64,000 nucleotides of DNA from positions 51,796,615 to 51,860,614 of the forward strand of contig NC_090176.1 of NCBI RefSeq assembly GCF_024679245.1, read 5' to 3'. The DNA is from Pseudorasbora parva. Its lineage: Eukaryota; Chordata; Actinopteri; Cypriniformes; Gobionidae. The translations under genes were made by a program, and so were the position numbers. The notes under the pieces are model-generated. The model was not told the DNA's origin and searched no databases. It saw only the letters and a program-made list of their open reading frames with translations. Position 1 is the first letter of the stretch, and every line of letters starts with the position of its first letter. Of the stretch, positions 35,745-49,411 are shown in pieces.

Positions 35745-36911
35745 TAGGGCTGGGCAAGTTAACTATCATTAACGCATTAATTAATTAACGCCGACAATTA
35801 TTTTATCGCGCATTAACGTAGTTATTTATTATTATAATGAAAGGCCGTTGCTCACTGCCTCTGAATACACACACATATTCAATGTAAACAGCGATTGATG
35901 AGTGTATCTCTGCCTCTGGTACGTTAGTCGCGTTGAGGCTCGCGCTGCCCGTCTCTGAGAGACATTCGTGGAGAAATCTAAACCACTGAGCAGCGATATA
36001 AACTCACAGAAGAAACACACTGGGGTCAAACTGAGCTTTCTGTAGATGTGGATATTTATGATTTATGATATTGTTAATAACACAAGTCGACTTTGCAATC
36101 GTGAATTGTGTAGCATGAATGGTGTAGCCTAGTTCAATAACAGTAGCCTAATTAATATTAAGTCCCTTATATTTTAGATCCAAACCACCTTTTGTTGTTC
36201 CATTTCACCGATGATTTCACCGACGGAAATAGTTCCAGAGGAAAGCAACACTCAGCGTGGTGTGGTGTTACTGAATGATTCAGTGTTTTGAATGAATCAT
36301 TTGAATGAACGACTCAATGACTCACATGAAGACGATCACATGCTGCCCCCTATTGGCGGTTATTTTATTTAGACCATCAATCTTATAACATTATTTATTG
36401 CAGCTCTATTTTTTGCAGTTTAAATTATTTAATTTGATTGGTAACAGCCTATAGTGTCTTTACTATTATAACTGAATTTATTAATCAAATGTAAGAATTT
36501 AACATGAAAGATGATGCATACATTTAATAAGATTTAAAAAAAATGGCCTTTATAAAATTAAATAACGCCCTGGGGTGAATATCACAAATATGCAGATTTA
36601 AGTCGGCCGATGTAAAAGCTGACAGAACACTGATGAGAATATTACTACAGAATCAATAGACGTAAACCACCAATTTAACTGAATTTGATTAAATTAATGT
36701 TTAAGTTGATATTTACAAGAACTATTGTAACTGTTACTAACTTTTAACTGCTGTAAAAAGCACCTTATTTGTTTAAAGTGTTTGCAAACCATATGTTATT
36801 GCACTTTTGTTCATTTAGCAGCACTTTTGTATTCATTATTGAATTTTGCGCGTACTGCGATTAATCACAGAAAAGCATGCGATTAAACATTTTAATCGTT
36901 GCCCAGCACTA
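35745..36911. mobile_element. TIR element with TAGGGCTGGGCAA ends
   Basis: Left TAGGGCTGGGCAAGTTAA, right inverted TAGTGCTGGGCAACGATT. Sub-ends carry ATTAACGCATTAATTAATT and GCGATTAATCACAG. Inserted in TA-rich sequence, so the target duplication is ambiguous. Ends resemble hAT families of fish. No transposase seen. Confidence 0.65.
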
Positions 36912-37473
36912 ATATATATATTCACAGTGGTGACGATGTCTGAATCCTCATGTTCTGTTCTTTAAGCTGCACATGTAAAACTGAACAAAACTAATTGTGG
37001 TATTTTGAATGGGTCACAGACACTTATGCATATTAATTTAATTCTAATGTAACAGGATTTTCGTTTTATATATATATATATATATACATATTGTGGCCCC
37101 CTCATTTTAAGATGAATCAAAGTCTGGCTACGCCACCGCCTGACAGATATCAAAGAAACACGAGCTGTAAGAAAAGAGTTTTAGCCAATCAGAAACACTC
37201 TCCACCTGCCAATCATTGTGTGTGTTTGCAGAACATCTGAAAGCACTTCCAGCACCTTTAAGATCTGACAGAAGAGCCTCTCAGAGCCTCACACGGCAGC
37301 CTGATCTCGGGATTAACATGTAAGATGTGACGCTTGTGACTCCTCGATTCAAACACCTGTTGAGTCACACTTACAAACACACTGCGAGTGTGTGGTTCAG
37401 TAAAGATTCATTTGGCACAGAGACAAAGTATTTTCAGAAATCCTCTTAAATCAGCCACAGCGATCAATACTCT
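36912..37473. other. No gene; short (TA)n at 37067-37086
   Basis: Nothing else recognised between the TIR element and the GATA array. Confidence 0.4.
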
Positions 37474-37609
<136 letters not shown>

Positions 37610-37619
37610 CCATCTAGAA

Positions 37620-37840
37620 AAGACTAGCAACAAACTAGCCGCCTCCCAGAATACACTAACATCTGCATAGCAACACCCAAGTAACCACCCAGAATGCCCT
37701 AGAAACACCATAGCAACCCCCAGAATACCCCAGCAACTGCCTAGCAGCACCATAAGAACAGCCTAGAAACCACATAACAATACTCTGAGCAACCACCCAG
37801 AACACCCTAGCAACTGCTTAGCAACCCTCAAGCAAATGCA
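37620..37840. repeat. Reverse-strand GTTGCTA minisatellite remnant
   Basis: Repeated CCTAGCAACTGC, CATAGCAACACC and CCACCCAGAAT motifs are the complement of the GTTGCTA arrays at 11697-12195 and 54766-56080. Confidence 0.75.
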
Positions 37841-37847
37841 CTGATCC

Positions 37848-39093
<1,246 letters not shown>

Positions 39094-39450
39094 ATAATGA
39101 AAATGATTCCATCGCTATTTTTCTTCCGTTATCGCTCATTTACATTTAGAACAATATATAATTATCGTTATTGTCATACGTATCATGCTTGGTGTGAACG
39201 GGCCTCGAGATGCAGGTATTTGAGAGTCTGAGCGTTAAAACGTCTCACACATTAATCAGGAAATCAGGATGCAAATAATATGTCTTAACTTACGCAATCA
39301 TATTTATCGACCATGAATGCGAAGAATGTTTACATTCACTGATCACATTATACAGGTTAATAAGTGTAACGTTACTTAATTCATAAAAGAGTCCGTAGCA
39401 AAATAACACCCTCAGTGTTTGGGTGCGCATCTAAAGAGTCCGTCGACTGG
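39094..39450 (-). other. Start of the neuroligin 3' UTR / 3' flank
   Basis: About 360 bases between the neuroligin stop codon and the TATC/CATC array. It must contain the start of the 3' UTR. I see no clear minus-strand AATAAA here, so the message may run into or past the microsatellite block below it. Confidence 0.5.
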
Positions 39451-40309
39451 TTATACTCTGGTCGTGGAGTGTCCGTGAGGGAGCCCCGTGCTCGGAGTGC
39501 TGTTTCCGAAAGCGTTAAAGGGGCTGTGATACGACGGCTGCATCCCCGAAAACGAGCTGGGAATCATCGTGATGGTGTTGGGCGCCATTAGCGGCACATC
39601 GTCGGGCGAGCGGCGTAAGGTTAGCGCGTAATCAGGCGGACAGGTTAGGCGAATCATATCGTGGCCTTGAAGCGAATCGCAATCGTGATCATGATCGTGG
39701 TCGAGCTGTTTCATCTGCAGGGACATTAACTCTTCGCTCGGCACGCGGGGAATATCATTGGCGAGGTTTCTCGGAGGACTAAGCCGGCGGCTTGACTCCA
39801 GTCGGTGTTTATCCTTCTTGTAGTAGAGCGCCGCGAACGCCAAGATGTTTAAGAAGAGAAGCGACGCGCCAACTGCGATCGTCACACTTAGCTCTGTGGA
39901 GTAATCTCGCGCTTCGATGATGACCGTCCCGTCGGCATGCTCCGATGTCTTTTGCTGATCCGACATCTGTTTGGTGTTTGCCGGAGGATTAGGCGGATGG
40001 CGAGTGGTGGAAGGCCAAAGTTTGTTGGATAGGCGTTTGGTGTAGGAGAAGGGCGTTGTGTCTTGCGGGGGGATTTTGGTCGTCGATGAGACGTACTGGA
40101 AGAGTTCGTTGATGTTGTGCAAATGTGGCACTAACTCCAGCCAGAAGGCGATCTTGGTAGCTCTGTAGTGGTCGCGCACGCGTGGCTTCAGGCCGATGTG
40201 AAGGTACAGCTGGTCTTTAGGGTTGTATTTGGACCATGCCACCTCCTCAAAGCGGTTCGGTTTCGTGTGGATGAACTTTGTGTCTTGAGGAACTGGTTGA
40301 TTCGGGTCT
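39451..40309 (-). CDS. nlgn4: Neuroligin-4-like, terminal coding exon: stalk, TM helix, PDZ-ligand tail
   Basis: The acceptor gtactttacag lies just above 40309; the first base completes Gly and the stop TAA is at 39453-39451. It encodes 285 residues: end of the esterase-like domain ([20 protein letters not shown], then [10 protein letters not shown] near 43-52), a Thr/Pro-rich stalk (about 75-135), a transmembrane helix ([19 protein letters not shown], about 143-161), a basic stop-transfer (KKDKHR), and a cytoplasmic tail. The tail has [16 protein letters not shown], the gephyrin-binding-type segment [17 protein letters not shown] (about 224-240) and the C-terminal PDZ class I ligand HSTTRV for PSD-95-type scaffolds. 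[15 protein letters not shown] and [10 protein letters not shown] point to NLGN4 rather than NLGN1-3. Fish can have two NLGN4 copies; which one this is cannot be decided here. Confidence 0.97.
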
Positions 40310-40489
40310 CTGTAAAGTACATCAACACAACATGCCTTTAATGGCGTTATCTGCAATATATATAAATCTCTAGCCATTTTCAAAAAACATTAAGACACAT
40401 CTTTTCATCCTGCATCTGATAAAGACTAGCACTTAACTATCCAATTCAAATTGTTGTTTATTTATTTGTTTATATAAAAAAATGTGTTT

Positions 40490-40632
40490 GTGTACTGTTC
40501 GATTAACTGAGACTTCCCTACAGCGCTTTCAGGCTGTTGTCTTGTTTGTTTCGTTGCTTCTATCGCTCTGCCCTCTTTTGTAAGTTGCTTCGGATAAAAG
40601 CGTCTGCTAAATTATTAAATTTAAATGTAAAT
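40490..40632 (+). mobile_element. SINE/LINE 3' tail, second copy
   Basis: TTGTAAGTTGCTTCGGATAA and AAGCGTCTGCTAAATTATT match the insertion at 16260-16476, including GTTTGTTTCGTTGCTTCTAT. Lies in the last neuroligin intron, antisense to the gene. Confidence 0.75.
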
Positions 40633-43540
40633 ATAAACATTTTGCACTGCAAAAAAATGCTTTTCGTTTCTAGTCAAAATATCTAAAAATTCTTACATTA
40701 AGAAACATTTACTAGACAATTACAAAATATTGTCTTGTTTTGGGAAAAAATATCTCAAAATGAAGAGTTTTTGTTTCAAATAAGATAAATAATCTGCCAA
40801 TGGGGTGAGAAAAATATTGTTGTTTTAAGATCATTTTTCTCACCCCATTGTCAGATTATTTATCTTATTTTAAGCAAAAACTCTCTTCATTTTGAGTTAT
40901 TATTCCCAAAACAAGACAATTACTTTTGCTTGTCTATTAAATACTTCTTGTTTTAAGAATTTTTTAGATGTTTGGACTAGAAACAAGACAAAAATACAGC
41001 TGCAAGCAGCAATTCCGGGGCCAAGCGCAAAGAAGAAAATGAGACATGCCGGCATGGCTGGGAGTGACCAGCTGCAAAAATGAACCATTAAAGACCTATT
41101 AACATAAGCTGAGGCAAAATAGATATACAATTATACATAAAGTAAAAAAAAAAAAAAAAAACGATTTAATAATGTATCACTTTTTACCAATAGGTGGCGC
41201 TGTGACCAAATGAATGTGGTGTGGTCAGAGTGAGGTGACAATGACACATGCACAGTTTGCTGTCATTATGTCAAAACATTGCAGAAATACAACCTTAAGA
41301 GTCATTTTGGAATCATGCCTCAGCTTCGTTGCTGTGTTAAACAAAAACTATTTAATCTATTGATGTGAAATGAAGTCCCACATGTGACTAGATATGTGTA
41401 TGTGTGTAAGTGTGTGTTCTAAGGTCTAAGTATATGAAAGGTGTGAACATGAACTTTTGTACAGTTTTTATTTTATTTATTTTTTTGGCAAGGGTAAATC
41501 TTATTACTCATGTTTGTTTATATGTTGTAGCTTAACATCAGCCTGCCCAGGGACTACGGGTGAAAATTAGCTCTTGAGCTAAAACCCGGTACTATGCATC
41601 TCTCCCTTTGAGTTTAATGTTTATTGTATGCTGTCCCTGTTTCTTAAATAAATAAATAAAAAATAAAATAAAAAAATCAATATCTTTGTGTCGGGATGGT
41701 CTGAAGATAATGCGATTCAATTTTGGTGAAAATCGGACAAACGGCCTAGGAGGAGTTTGAAAAAGTAGGTTTTTAACTAATAACCAGATGGAGGAGAGGA
41801 GGTTTTACCAAATATAGCAAAATTGATATCTATGTTCTCAGCAGTAGCCAAGGAATGTATTATGACCAGTTTCATTATAATAAGCTAATTTATTCAAAAG
41901 CCTTTTTGTAAATTTTGTTATACATTTTTATCACAAGGTGGCACTGCCCCGAAACTTTATGAGCACCTTCAGGGCATTGTGCAGAAGACACATAACAAGT
42001 TTCATAACGATATGCTAATGCCTTCGTAAAATATAGCATTTTTAGACAAAATTCAAAATGGCCGACGCCAAAAATGGGTGATATGGAATAATTGGATATT
42101 TATCGACTCGGCATGATGTCCCGAATCTAACAAGACCACTTTTATGATTTTTGGACAAACCCATCAGAAGCTATAAGCCAAAATAACATTTTTTTGTATC
42201 TCCGGACCAGTAGGTGGCACTGCACCAAAATGCTCCAGGTCACTTCAGGTCATGCTCGTGATGACATGTACCAAGTTTAGGTTGAATACGATAAAGCATT
42301 GCAGAGATACAGCCTTAAGAGTATTTTTGCAACTGCTAAGTAAAATTTGTTTGCGCATTTATCAAAAACGATTCGACAAATCAACTTGACTTTAATAATT
42401 TTTTGTTGGCATGGTCTGAAGATGATCTGGTTCAATTTTCGAGAAAATCAGAGCAACGGCCTAGGAGGAGTTCGAAAAAGTAGCTTTTTTGGAAAATTTC
42501 ATGACGTCATAGGGTGCATTCGAATCGGCTTGAGCCAAGGAATCAAGGGAAAAAAGAATTTTGTTTCTAGCCCTTATGGTTCAAAAGTTATTAGCATAAA
42601 CATAAGTGCAACTTTGGACAGGTGGTGGCGTAAGAGGGATTGAGTTAGAGACTGAGTTGGGACTGTCCTCTATCTGTGTGCCAAATTTCACAACTTTTTA
42701 CCATACGGTTCTATGGGCTGCCATAAGCCCCGTTTCCACCGCAGGATCTTTACCCAGGAACTTTGGGTGGTACTCGGTGTGTTTAGACCGCAGGAACCAG
42801 GGTCTAAATGAAGTTCCGGGTAAATATTTCCTCCTCCAAACGGCTCTGCTCGCGAGGTAGTACTTTTTCAAAGTTCAGGAACTTTCGAGGGCGGGACTTG
42901 GGCGCTGAACATGCTGATTGGTTTAGCATTTTAATTTCAACCGGCATTTTTAAAAGTCTTTTGCAAGGTTCGGTCTGCGTTCAGTAAATATCAGTCTTGC
43001 TCTCTGTCTGATGGCGCGCGGTCGTCTCAGCCATCTCACGTGCAATGTCCGTAATAGCTGATAATAATATACATTGTCATTTTAAATCTAGCACAGCTTG
43101 AATCTCTTCCATACTCATTATTATTTTTTTACAGTCTATTTTTCACCATGACCTGACCGATCACTATAAGTGTGCGTCCTTACATGACGTGACGGCGCGC
43201 GCCGCGCTCATGTTGACAAGAGAGGAAAGCTCATTTTTCTGAAGGGTAAACTTTTTATTTCGTAAGTTATGAAGATAATGTTGGAATAATGACAGCGTAT
43301 ATTGCCCCAGGCAGTTTTTATTTTAACTGCGCCTGACAGAAGATTTTTTTTTTTTCTGAGATGATTATTACACTTTACAGCAGATAAATAGCTTATGTAA
43401 TACTGTATTAGTCCTGGTGGCCGTTAAGAGTTGCTATGGCTACAGTAAACACAGTCCAGCTGCTGGAGAAAACAGCGGCGACATTTTTGATGCGGTAGAC
43501 AAACTGCATGTGACAAAATGATTGCGATTGAAAGTCATCA

Positions 43541-45567
43541 CATGTAAACACCAGATCGGTTTAGATAATGTCTCATGTAAACACCAGATCGGTTTAGATA
43601 ACGGCTCATGAAAACACCAGATCGGTTTAGATAACGGCTCATGAAAACACCAGATCGGTTTAGATAACGTCTCATGTAAACACCAGATCGGTTTAGATAA
43701 CGGCTCATGTAAACACCAGATCGGTTTAGATAACGGCTCATGTAAACACCAGATCGGTTTAGATAACGGCTCATGTAAACACCAGATCGGTTTAGATAAC
43801 GGCGCATGTAAACACCAGATCGGTTTAGATAACGGCTCATGTAAACACCAGATCGGTTTAGATAACGGCTCATGTAAACACCAGATCGGTTTAGATAACG
43901 GCTCATGTAAACACCAGATCGGTTTAGATAACGGCTCATGTAAACACCAGATCGGTTTAGATAACGGCTCATGTAAACAACAGATCGGTTTAGATAACGG
44001 CTCATGTAAACACCAGATCGGTTTAGATAACGGCTCATGTAAACACCAGATCGGTTTAGATAACGGCTCATGTAAACACCAGATCGGTTTAGATAACGGC
44101 GCATGTAAACACCAGATCGGTTTAGATAACGGCTCATGTGAACACCAGATCGGTTTAGATAACGTCTCATGTAAACACCAGATCGGTTTAGATAACGTCT
44201 CATGTAAACACCAGATCGGTTTAGATAACGTCTCATGTAAACCCCAGATCGGTTTAGATAACGGCTCATGTAAACACCAGATCGGTTTAGATAACGGCTC
44301 ATGTAAACACCAGATCGGTTTAGATAACGGCGCATGTAAACAACAGATCGGTTTAGATAACGTCTCATGTAAACACCAGATCGGTTTAGATAACGTCTCA
44401 TGTAAACACCAGATCGGTTTAGATAACGGCGCATGTAAACACCAGATCGGTTTAGATAACGGCTCATGTAAACACCAGATCGGTTTAGATAACGGCTCAT
44501 GTAAACACCAGATCGGTTTAGATAACGGCGCATGTAAACACCAGATCGGTTTAGATAACGGCTCATGTAAACACCAGATCGGTTTAGATAACGGCTCATG
44601 TAAACACCAGATCGGTTTAGATAACGGCGCATGTAAACACCAGATCGGTTTAGATAACGGCTCATGTAAACACCAGATCGGTTTAGATAACGGCGCATGT
44701 AAACACCAGATCGGTTTAGATAACGGCTCATGTAAACACCAGATCGGTTTAGATAACGGCTCATGTAAACACCAGATCGGTTTAGATAACGGCGCATGTA
44801 AACACCAGATCGGTTTAGATAACGGCTCATGTAAACACCAGATCGGTTTAGATAACGGCTCATGTAAACACCAGATCGGTTTAGATAACGGCTCATGTAA
44901 ACACCAGATCGGTTTAGATAACGGCTCATGTAAACACCAGATCGGTTTAGATAACGGCGCATGTAAACACCAGATCGGTTTAGATAACGGCTCATGTAAA
45001 CACCAGATCGGTTTAGATAACGGCTCATGTAAACACCAGATCGGTTTAGATAACGGCTCATGTAAACACCAGATCGGTTTAGATAACGTCTCATGTAAAC
45101 ACCAGATCGGTTTAGATAACGGCGCATGTAAACACCAGATCGGTTTAGATAACGGCGCATGTAAACACCAGATCGGTTTAGATAACGGCGCATGTAAACA
45201 CCAGATCGGTTTAGATAACGGCTCATGTAAACACCAGATCGGTTTAGATAACGGCGCATGTAAACACCAGATCGGTTTAGATAACGGCTCATGTAAACAC
45301 CAGATCGGTTTAGATAACGGCTCATGTAAACACCAGATCGGTTTAGATAACGGCTCATGTAAACACCAGATCGGTTTAGATAACGGCTCATGTAAACACC
45401 AGATCGGTTTAGATAACGGCTCATGTAAACACCAGATCGGTTTAGATAACGGCGCATGTAAACACCAGATCGGTTTAGATAACGGCTCATGTAAACACCA
45501 GATCGGTTTAGATAACGGCTCATGTAAACACCAGATCGGTTTAGATAACGGCTCATGTAAACACCAG
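43541..45567. repeat. 33-bp minisatellite, block 1 (about 61 units)
   Basis: Unit includes CACCAGATCGGTTTAGATAA followed by one of three variants, CGGCTCATG, CGGCGCATG or CGTCTCATG. Period exactly 33. Stop-free in two minus-strand frames (repeat WCLHEPLSKPI in one). Stops at the CAG duplicated by the inserted element. Confidence 0.98.
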
Positions 45568-46542
45568 GGGCCTGTACCATGATGGTAGTTTAACAAACTC
45601 AGGGTTAAAGGATTAGTTTTGAGTTGACAAAACCAAACCATTGTATTAAGGCTTTGTTGGTCCCATGATGCTGATCTTCCACTTTCTTTGTCAACTCAGG
45701 CTTTGATCCTGAGTTCAGGAGTTTAGCTGTGACATCAGTAGTGAACAGCCAATCACACGCTGTGGAACTGAGACGAACTTCTCGCGAGACAATCAGTGAG
45801 ATTCATTTCTCTCTTCTGCAGAATATTGCATGATTGAAAAATGTTGAGAATTAAAATAAAAAAAATACACAGCAAGAAGAAAAGCTGTCTATGAAAGAGG
45901 ACAACTTTAAGAAAAATAGTATACGTCAATGCAAGTAAAAGTTATGAAGTTAGTTTAGTTGATATAGAGAAAATTGAACATTTAAGCTTAGTAAGCTTCT
46001 TTTTTTTAATAGGCTAGTTTTATTTATTGATTTTAAAGCTTATCCATATGACTTTATGCAGGTGATGTTATTTATATGACTTATGTATTAATTTTAACAA
46101 AGTGCCTATTAATGATTGATTAACTAAAATGATAAATGTGTAATTTATTAAAGGTATAATAATTACATAAGCTATATCTAAATCATTCAAAATTATTATT
46201 TTTTATAAATAAGCATTGTTAAAAGCCAGACACTTTAGTCTTTAAAAACCATTTACTATGCAGTTACCTTTAATTTGGAGTAGAAACAGGGGGAGTGACT
46301 TGCGACACTGCATCAGAGGTGTGTCACTTTACTCACAGCTGATTGGTCCAATTTCAGATTGAGATCTCTAATCCAGAACATAACCTGCCCCAGAGCAGGT
46401 TAGCTCTGGAGCGTAAGTTACTATGGTGATGAACACAGCTAAAAGCCAAACCACTTTAATGGTACCTAAAACCCAGGATTGGCACAAACTAAGCTTAAAC
46501 AAATCTGGCTAGCCAGCTAAACCAGCTTCATGGTACAGGACC
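45568..46542. mobile_element. 975-bp PIF/Harbinger-like element splitting the minisatellite
   Basis: Ends GGGCCTGTACCATGA and inverted GGTCCTGTACCATGA; CAG duplicated at 45565-45567 and 46543-46545. The minisatellite resumes in the same register on the other side. Interior AT-rich, non-coding, with ACCTGCCCCAGAGCAGGTTA near the right end. Confidence 0.88.
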
Positions 46543-49411
46543 CAGATCGGTTTAGATAACGGCGCATGTAAACACCAGATCGGTTTAGATAACGGCTCAT
46601 GTAAACACCAGATCGGTTTAGATAACGGCGCATGTAAACACCAGATCGGTTTAGATAACGGCGCATGTAAACACCAGATCGGTTTAGATAACGGCTCATG
46701 TAAACACCAGATCGGTTTAGATAACGGCGCATGTAAACACCAGATCGGTTTAGATAACGGCTCATGTAAACACCAGATCGGTTTAGATAACGGCGCATGT
46801 AAACACCAGATCGGTTTAGATAACGGCTCATGTAAACACCAGATCGGTTTAGATAACGGCGCATGTAAACACCAGATCGGTTTAGATAACGGCTCATGTA
46901 AGCACCAGATCGGTTTAGATAACGGCTCATGTAAACACCAGTTCGGTTTAGATAACGGCTCATGTAAACACCAGATCGGTTTAGATAACGGCTCATGTAA
47001 ACACCAGATCGGTTTAGATAACGTCTCATGTAAACACCAGATCGGTTTAGATAACGGCGCATGTAAACACCAGATCGGTTTAGATAACGTCTCATGTAAA
47101 CACCAGATCGGTTTAGATAACGGCGCATGTAAACACCAGATCGGTTTAGATAACGTCTCATGTAAACACCAGATCGGTTTAGATAACGGCGCATGTAAAC
47201 ACCAGATCGGTTTAGATAACGTCTCATGTAAACACCAGATCGGTTTAGATAACGGCTCATGTAAACACCAGATCGGTTTAGATAACGGCTCATGTAAACA
47301 CCAGATCGGTTTAGATAACGGCTCATGTAAACACCAGATCGGTTTAGATAACGGCGCATGTAAACACCAGATCGGTTTAGATAACGGCGCATGTAAACAC
47401 CAGATCGGTTTAGATAACGGCGCATGTAAACACCAGATCGGTTTAGATAACGGCTCATGTAAACACCAGATCGGTTTAGATAACGGCTCATGAAAACACC
47501 AGATCGGTTTAGATAACGGCGCATGAAAACACCAGATCGGTTTAGATAACGGCGCATGTAAACACCAGATCGGTTTAGATAACGGCGCATGTAAACACCA
47601 GATCGGTTTAGATAACGGCGCATGTAAACACCAGATCGGTTTAGATAACGGCTCATGTAAACACCAGATCGGTTTAGATAACGGCTCATGTAAACACCAG
47701 ATCGGTTTAGATAACGGCTCATGTAAACACCAGATCAGTTTAGATAACGGCGCATGTAAACACCAGATCGGTTTAGATAACGGCTCATGTAAACACCAGA
47801 TCGGTTTAGATAACGGCGCATGTAAACACCAGATCGGTTTAGATAACGGCTCATGTAAACACCAGATCGGTTTAGATAACGGCTCATGTAAACACCAGTT
47901 CGGTTTAGATAACGGCTCATGTAAACACCAGATCGGTTTAGATAACGGCTCATGTAAACACCAGATCGGTTTAGATAACGGCTCATGTAAACACCAGATC
48001 GGTTTAGATAACGGCGCATGTAAACACCAGATCGGTTTAGATAACGTCTCATGTAAACACCAGATCGGTTTAGATAACGGCGCATGTAAACACCAGATCG
48101 GTTTAGATAACGTCTCATGTAAACACCAGATCGGTTTAGATAACGGCGCATGTAAACACCAGATCGGTTTAGATAACGTCTCATGTAAACACCAGATCGG
48201 TTTAGATAACGGCTCATGTAAACACCAGATCGGTTTAGATAACGGCTCATGTAAACACCAGATCGGTTTAGATAACGGCTCATGTAAACACCAGATCGGT
48301 TTAGATAACGGCGCATGTAAACACCAGATCGGTTTAGATAACGGCGCATGTAAACACCAGATCGGTTTAGATAACGGCGCATGTAAACACCAGATCGGTT
48401 TAGATAACGGCTCATGTAAACACCAGATCGGTTTAGATAACGGCTCATGAAAACACCAGATCGGTTTAGATAACGGCGCATGAAAACACCAGATCGGTTT
48501 AGATAACGGCGCATGTAAACACCAGATCGGTTTAGATAACGGCTCATGTAAACACCAGATCGGTTTAGATAACGGCTCATGTAAACACCAGATCGGTTTA
48601 GATAACGGCGCATGTAAACACCAGATCGGTTTAGATAACGGAGCATGTAAACACCAGATCGGTTTAGATAACGGCTCATGTAAACACCAGATCGGTTTAG
48701 ATAACGGCTCATGTAAACACCAGATCGGTTTAGATAACGGCTCATGTAAACACCAGATCGGTTTAGATAACGGCGCATGTAAACACCAGATCGGTTTAGA
48801 TAACGGCTCATGTAAACACCAGATCGGTTTAGATAACGGCGCATGTAAACACCAGATCGGTTTAGATAACGGCGCATGTAAACACCAGATCGGTTTAGAT
48901 AACGGCTCATGTAAACACCAGATCGGTTTAGATAACGGCGCATGTAAACACCAGATCGGTTTAGATAACGGCTCATGTAAACACCAGATCGGTTTAGATA
49001 ACGGCGCATGTAAACACCAGATCGGTTTAGATAACGGCTCATGTAAACACCAGATCGGTTTAGATAACGGCTCATGTAAACACCAGATCGGTTTAGATAA
49101 CGGCGCATGTAAACACCAGATCGGTTTAGATAACGGCTCATGTAAACACCAGATCGGTTTAGATAACGGCGCATGTAAACACCAGATCGGTTTAGATAAC
49201 GGCGCATGTAAACACCAGATCGGTTTAGATAACGGCTCATGTAAACACCAGATCGGTTTAGATAACGGCGCATGTAAACACCAGATCGGTTTAGATAACG
49301 GCGCATGTAAACACCAGATCGGTTTAGATAACGGCTCATGTAAACACCAGATCGGTTTAGATAACGGCGCATGTAAACACCAGATCGGTTTAGATAACGG
49401 CTCATGTAAAC
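46543..49411. repeat. 33-bp minisatellite, block 2 (about 87 units)
   Basis: Same unit as block 1. Rare variants (CCAGTTCGG at 46940 and 47897; CATGAAAAC at 47491/47524 and 48448/48481) recur 957 bp apart, so about 29 units were duplicated as one piece. The last unit ends in ATGTAAACAGTCC at 49411. Confidence 0.98.

Noticed and set aside
35745..36911. Possible retroviral LTR because of the repeat ends
   Set aside because: The ends are inverted rather than direct, and there is no primer-binding site or coding region.
43541..49411. CRISPR-like array of 33-bp repeats
   Set aside because: There are no spacers; units follow head to tail without variable sequence, and the window is a vertebrate genome.
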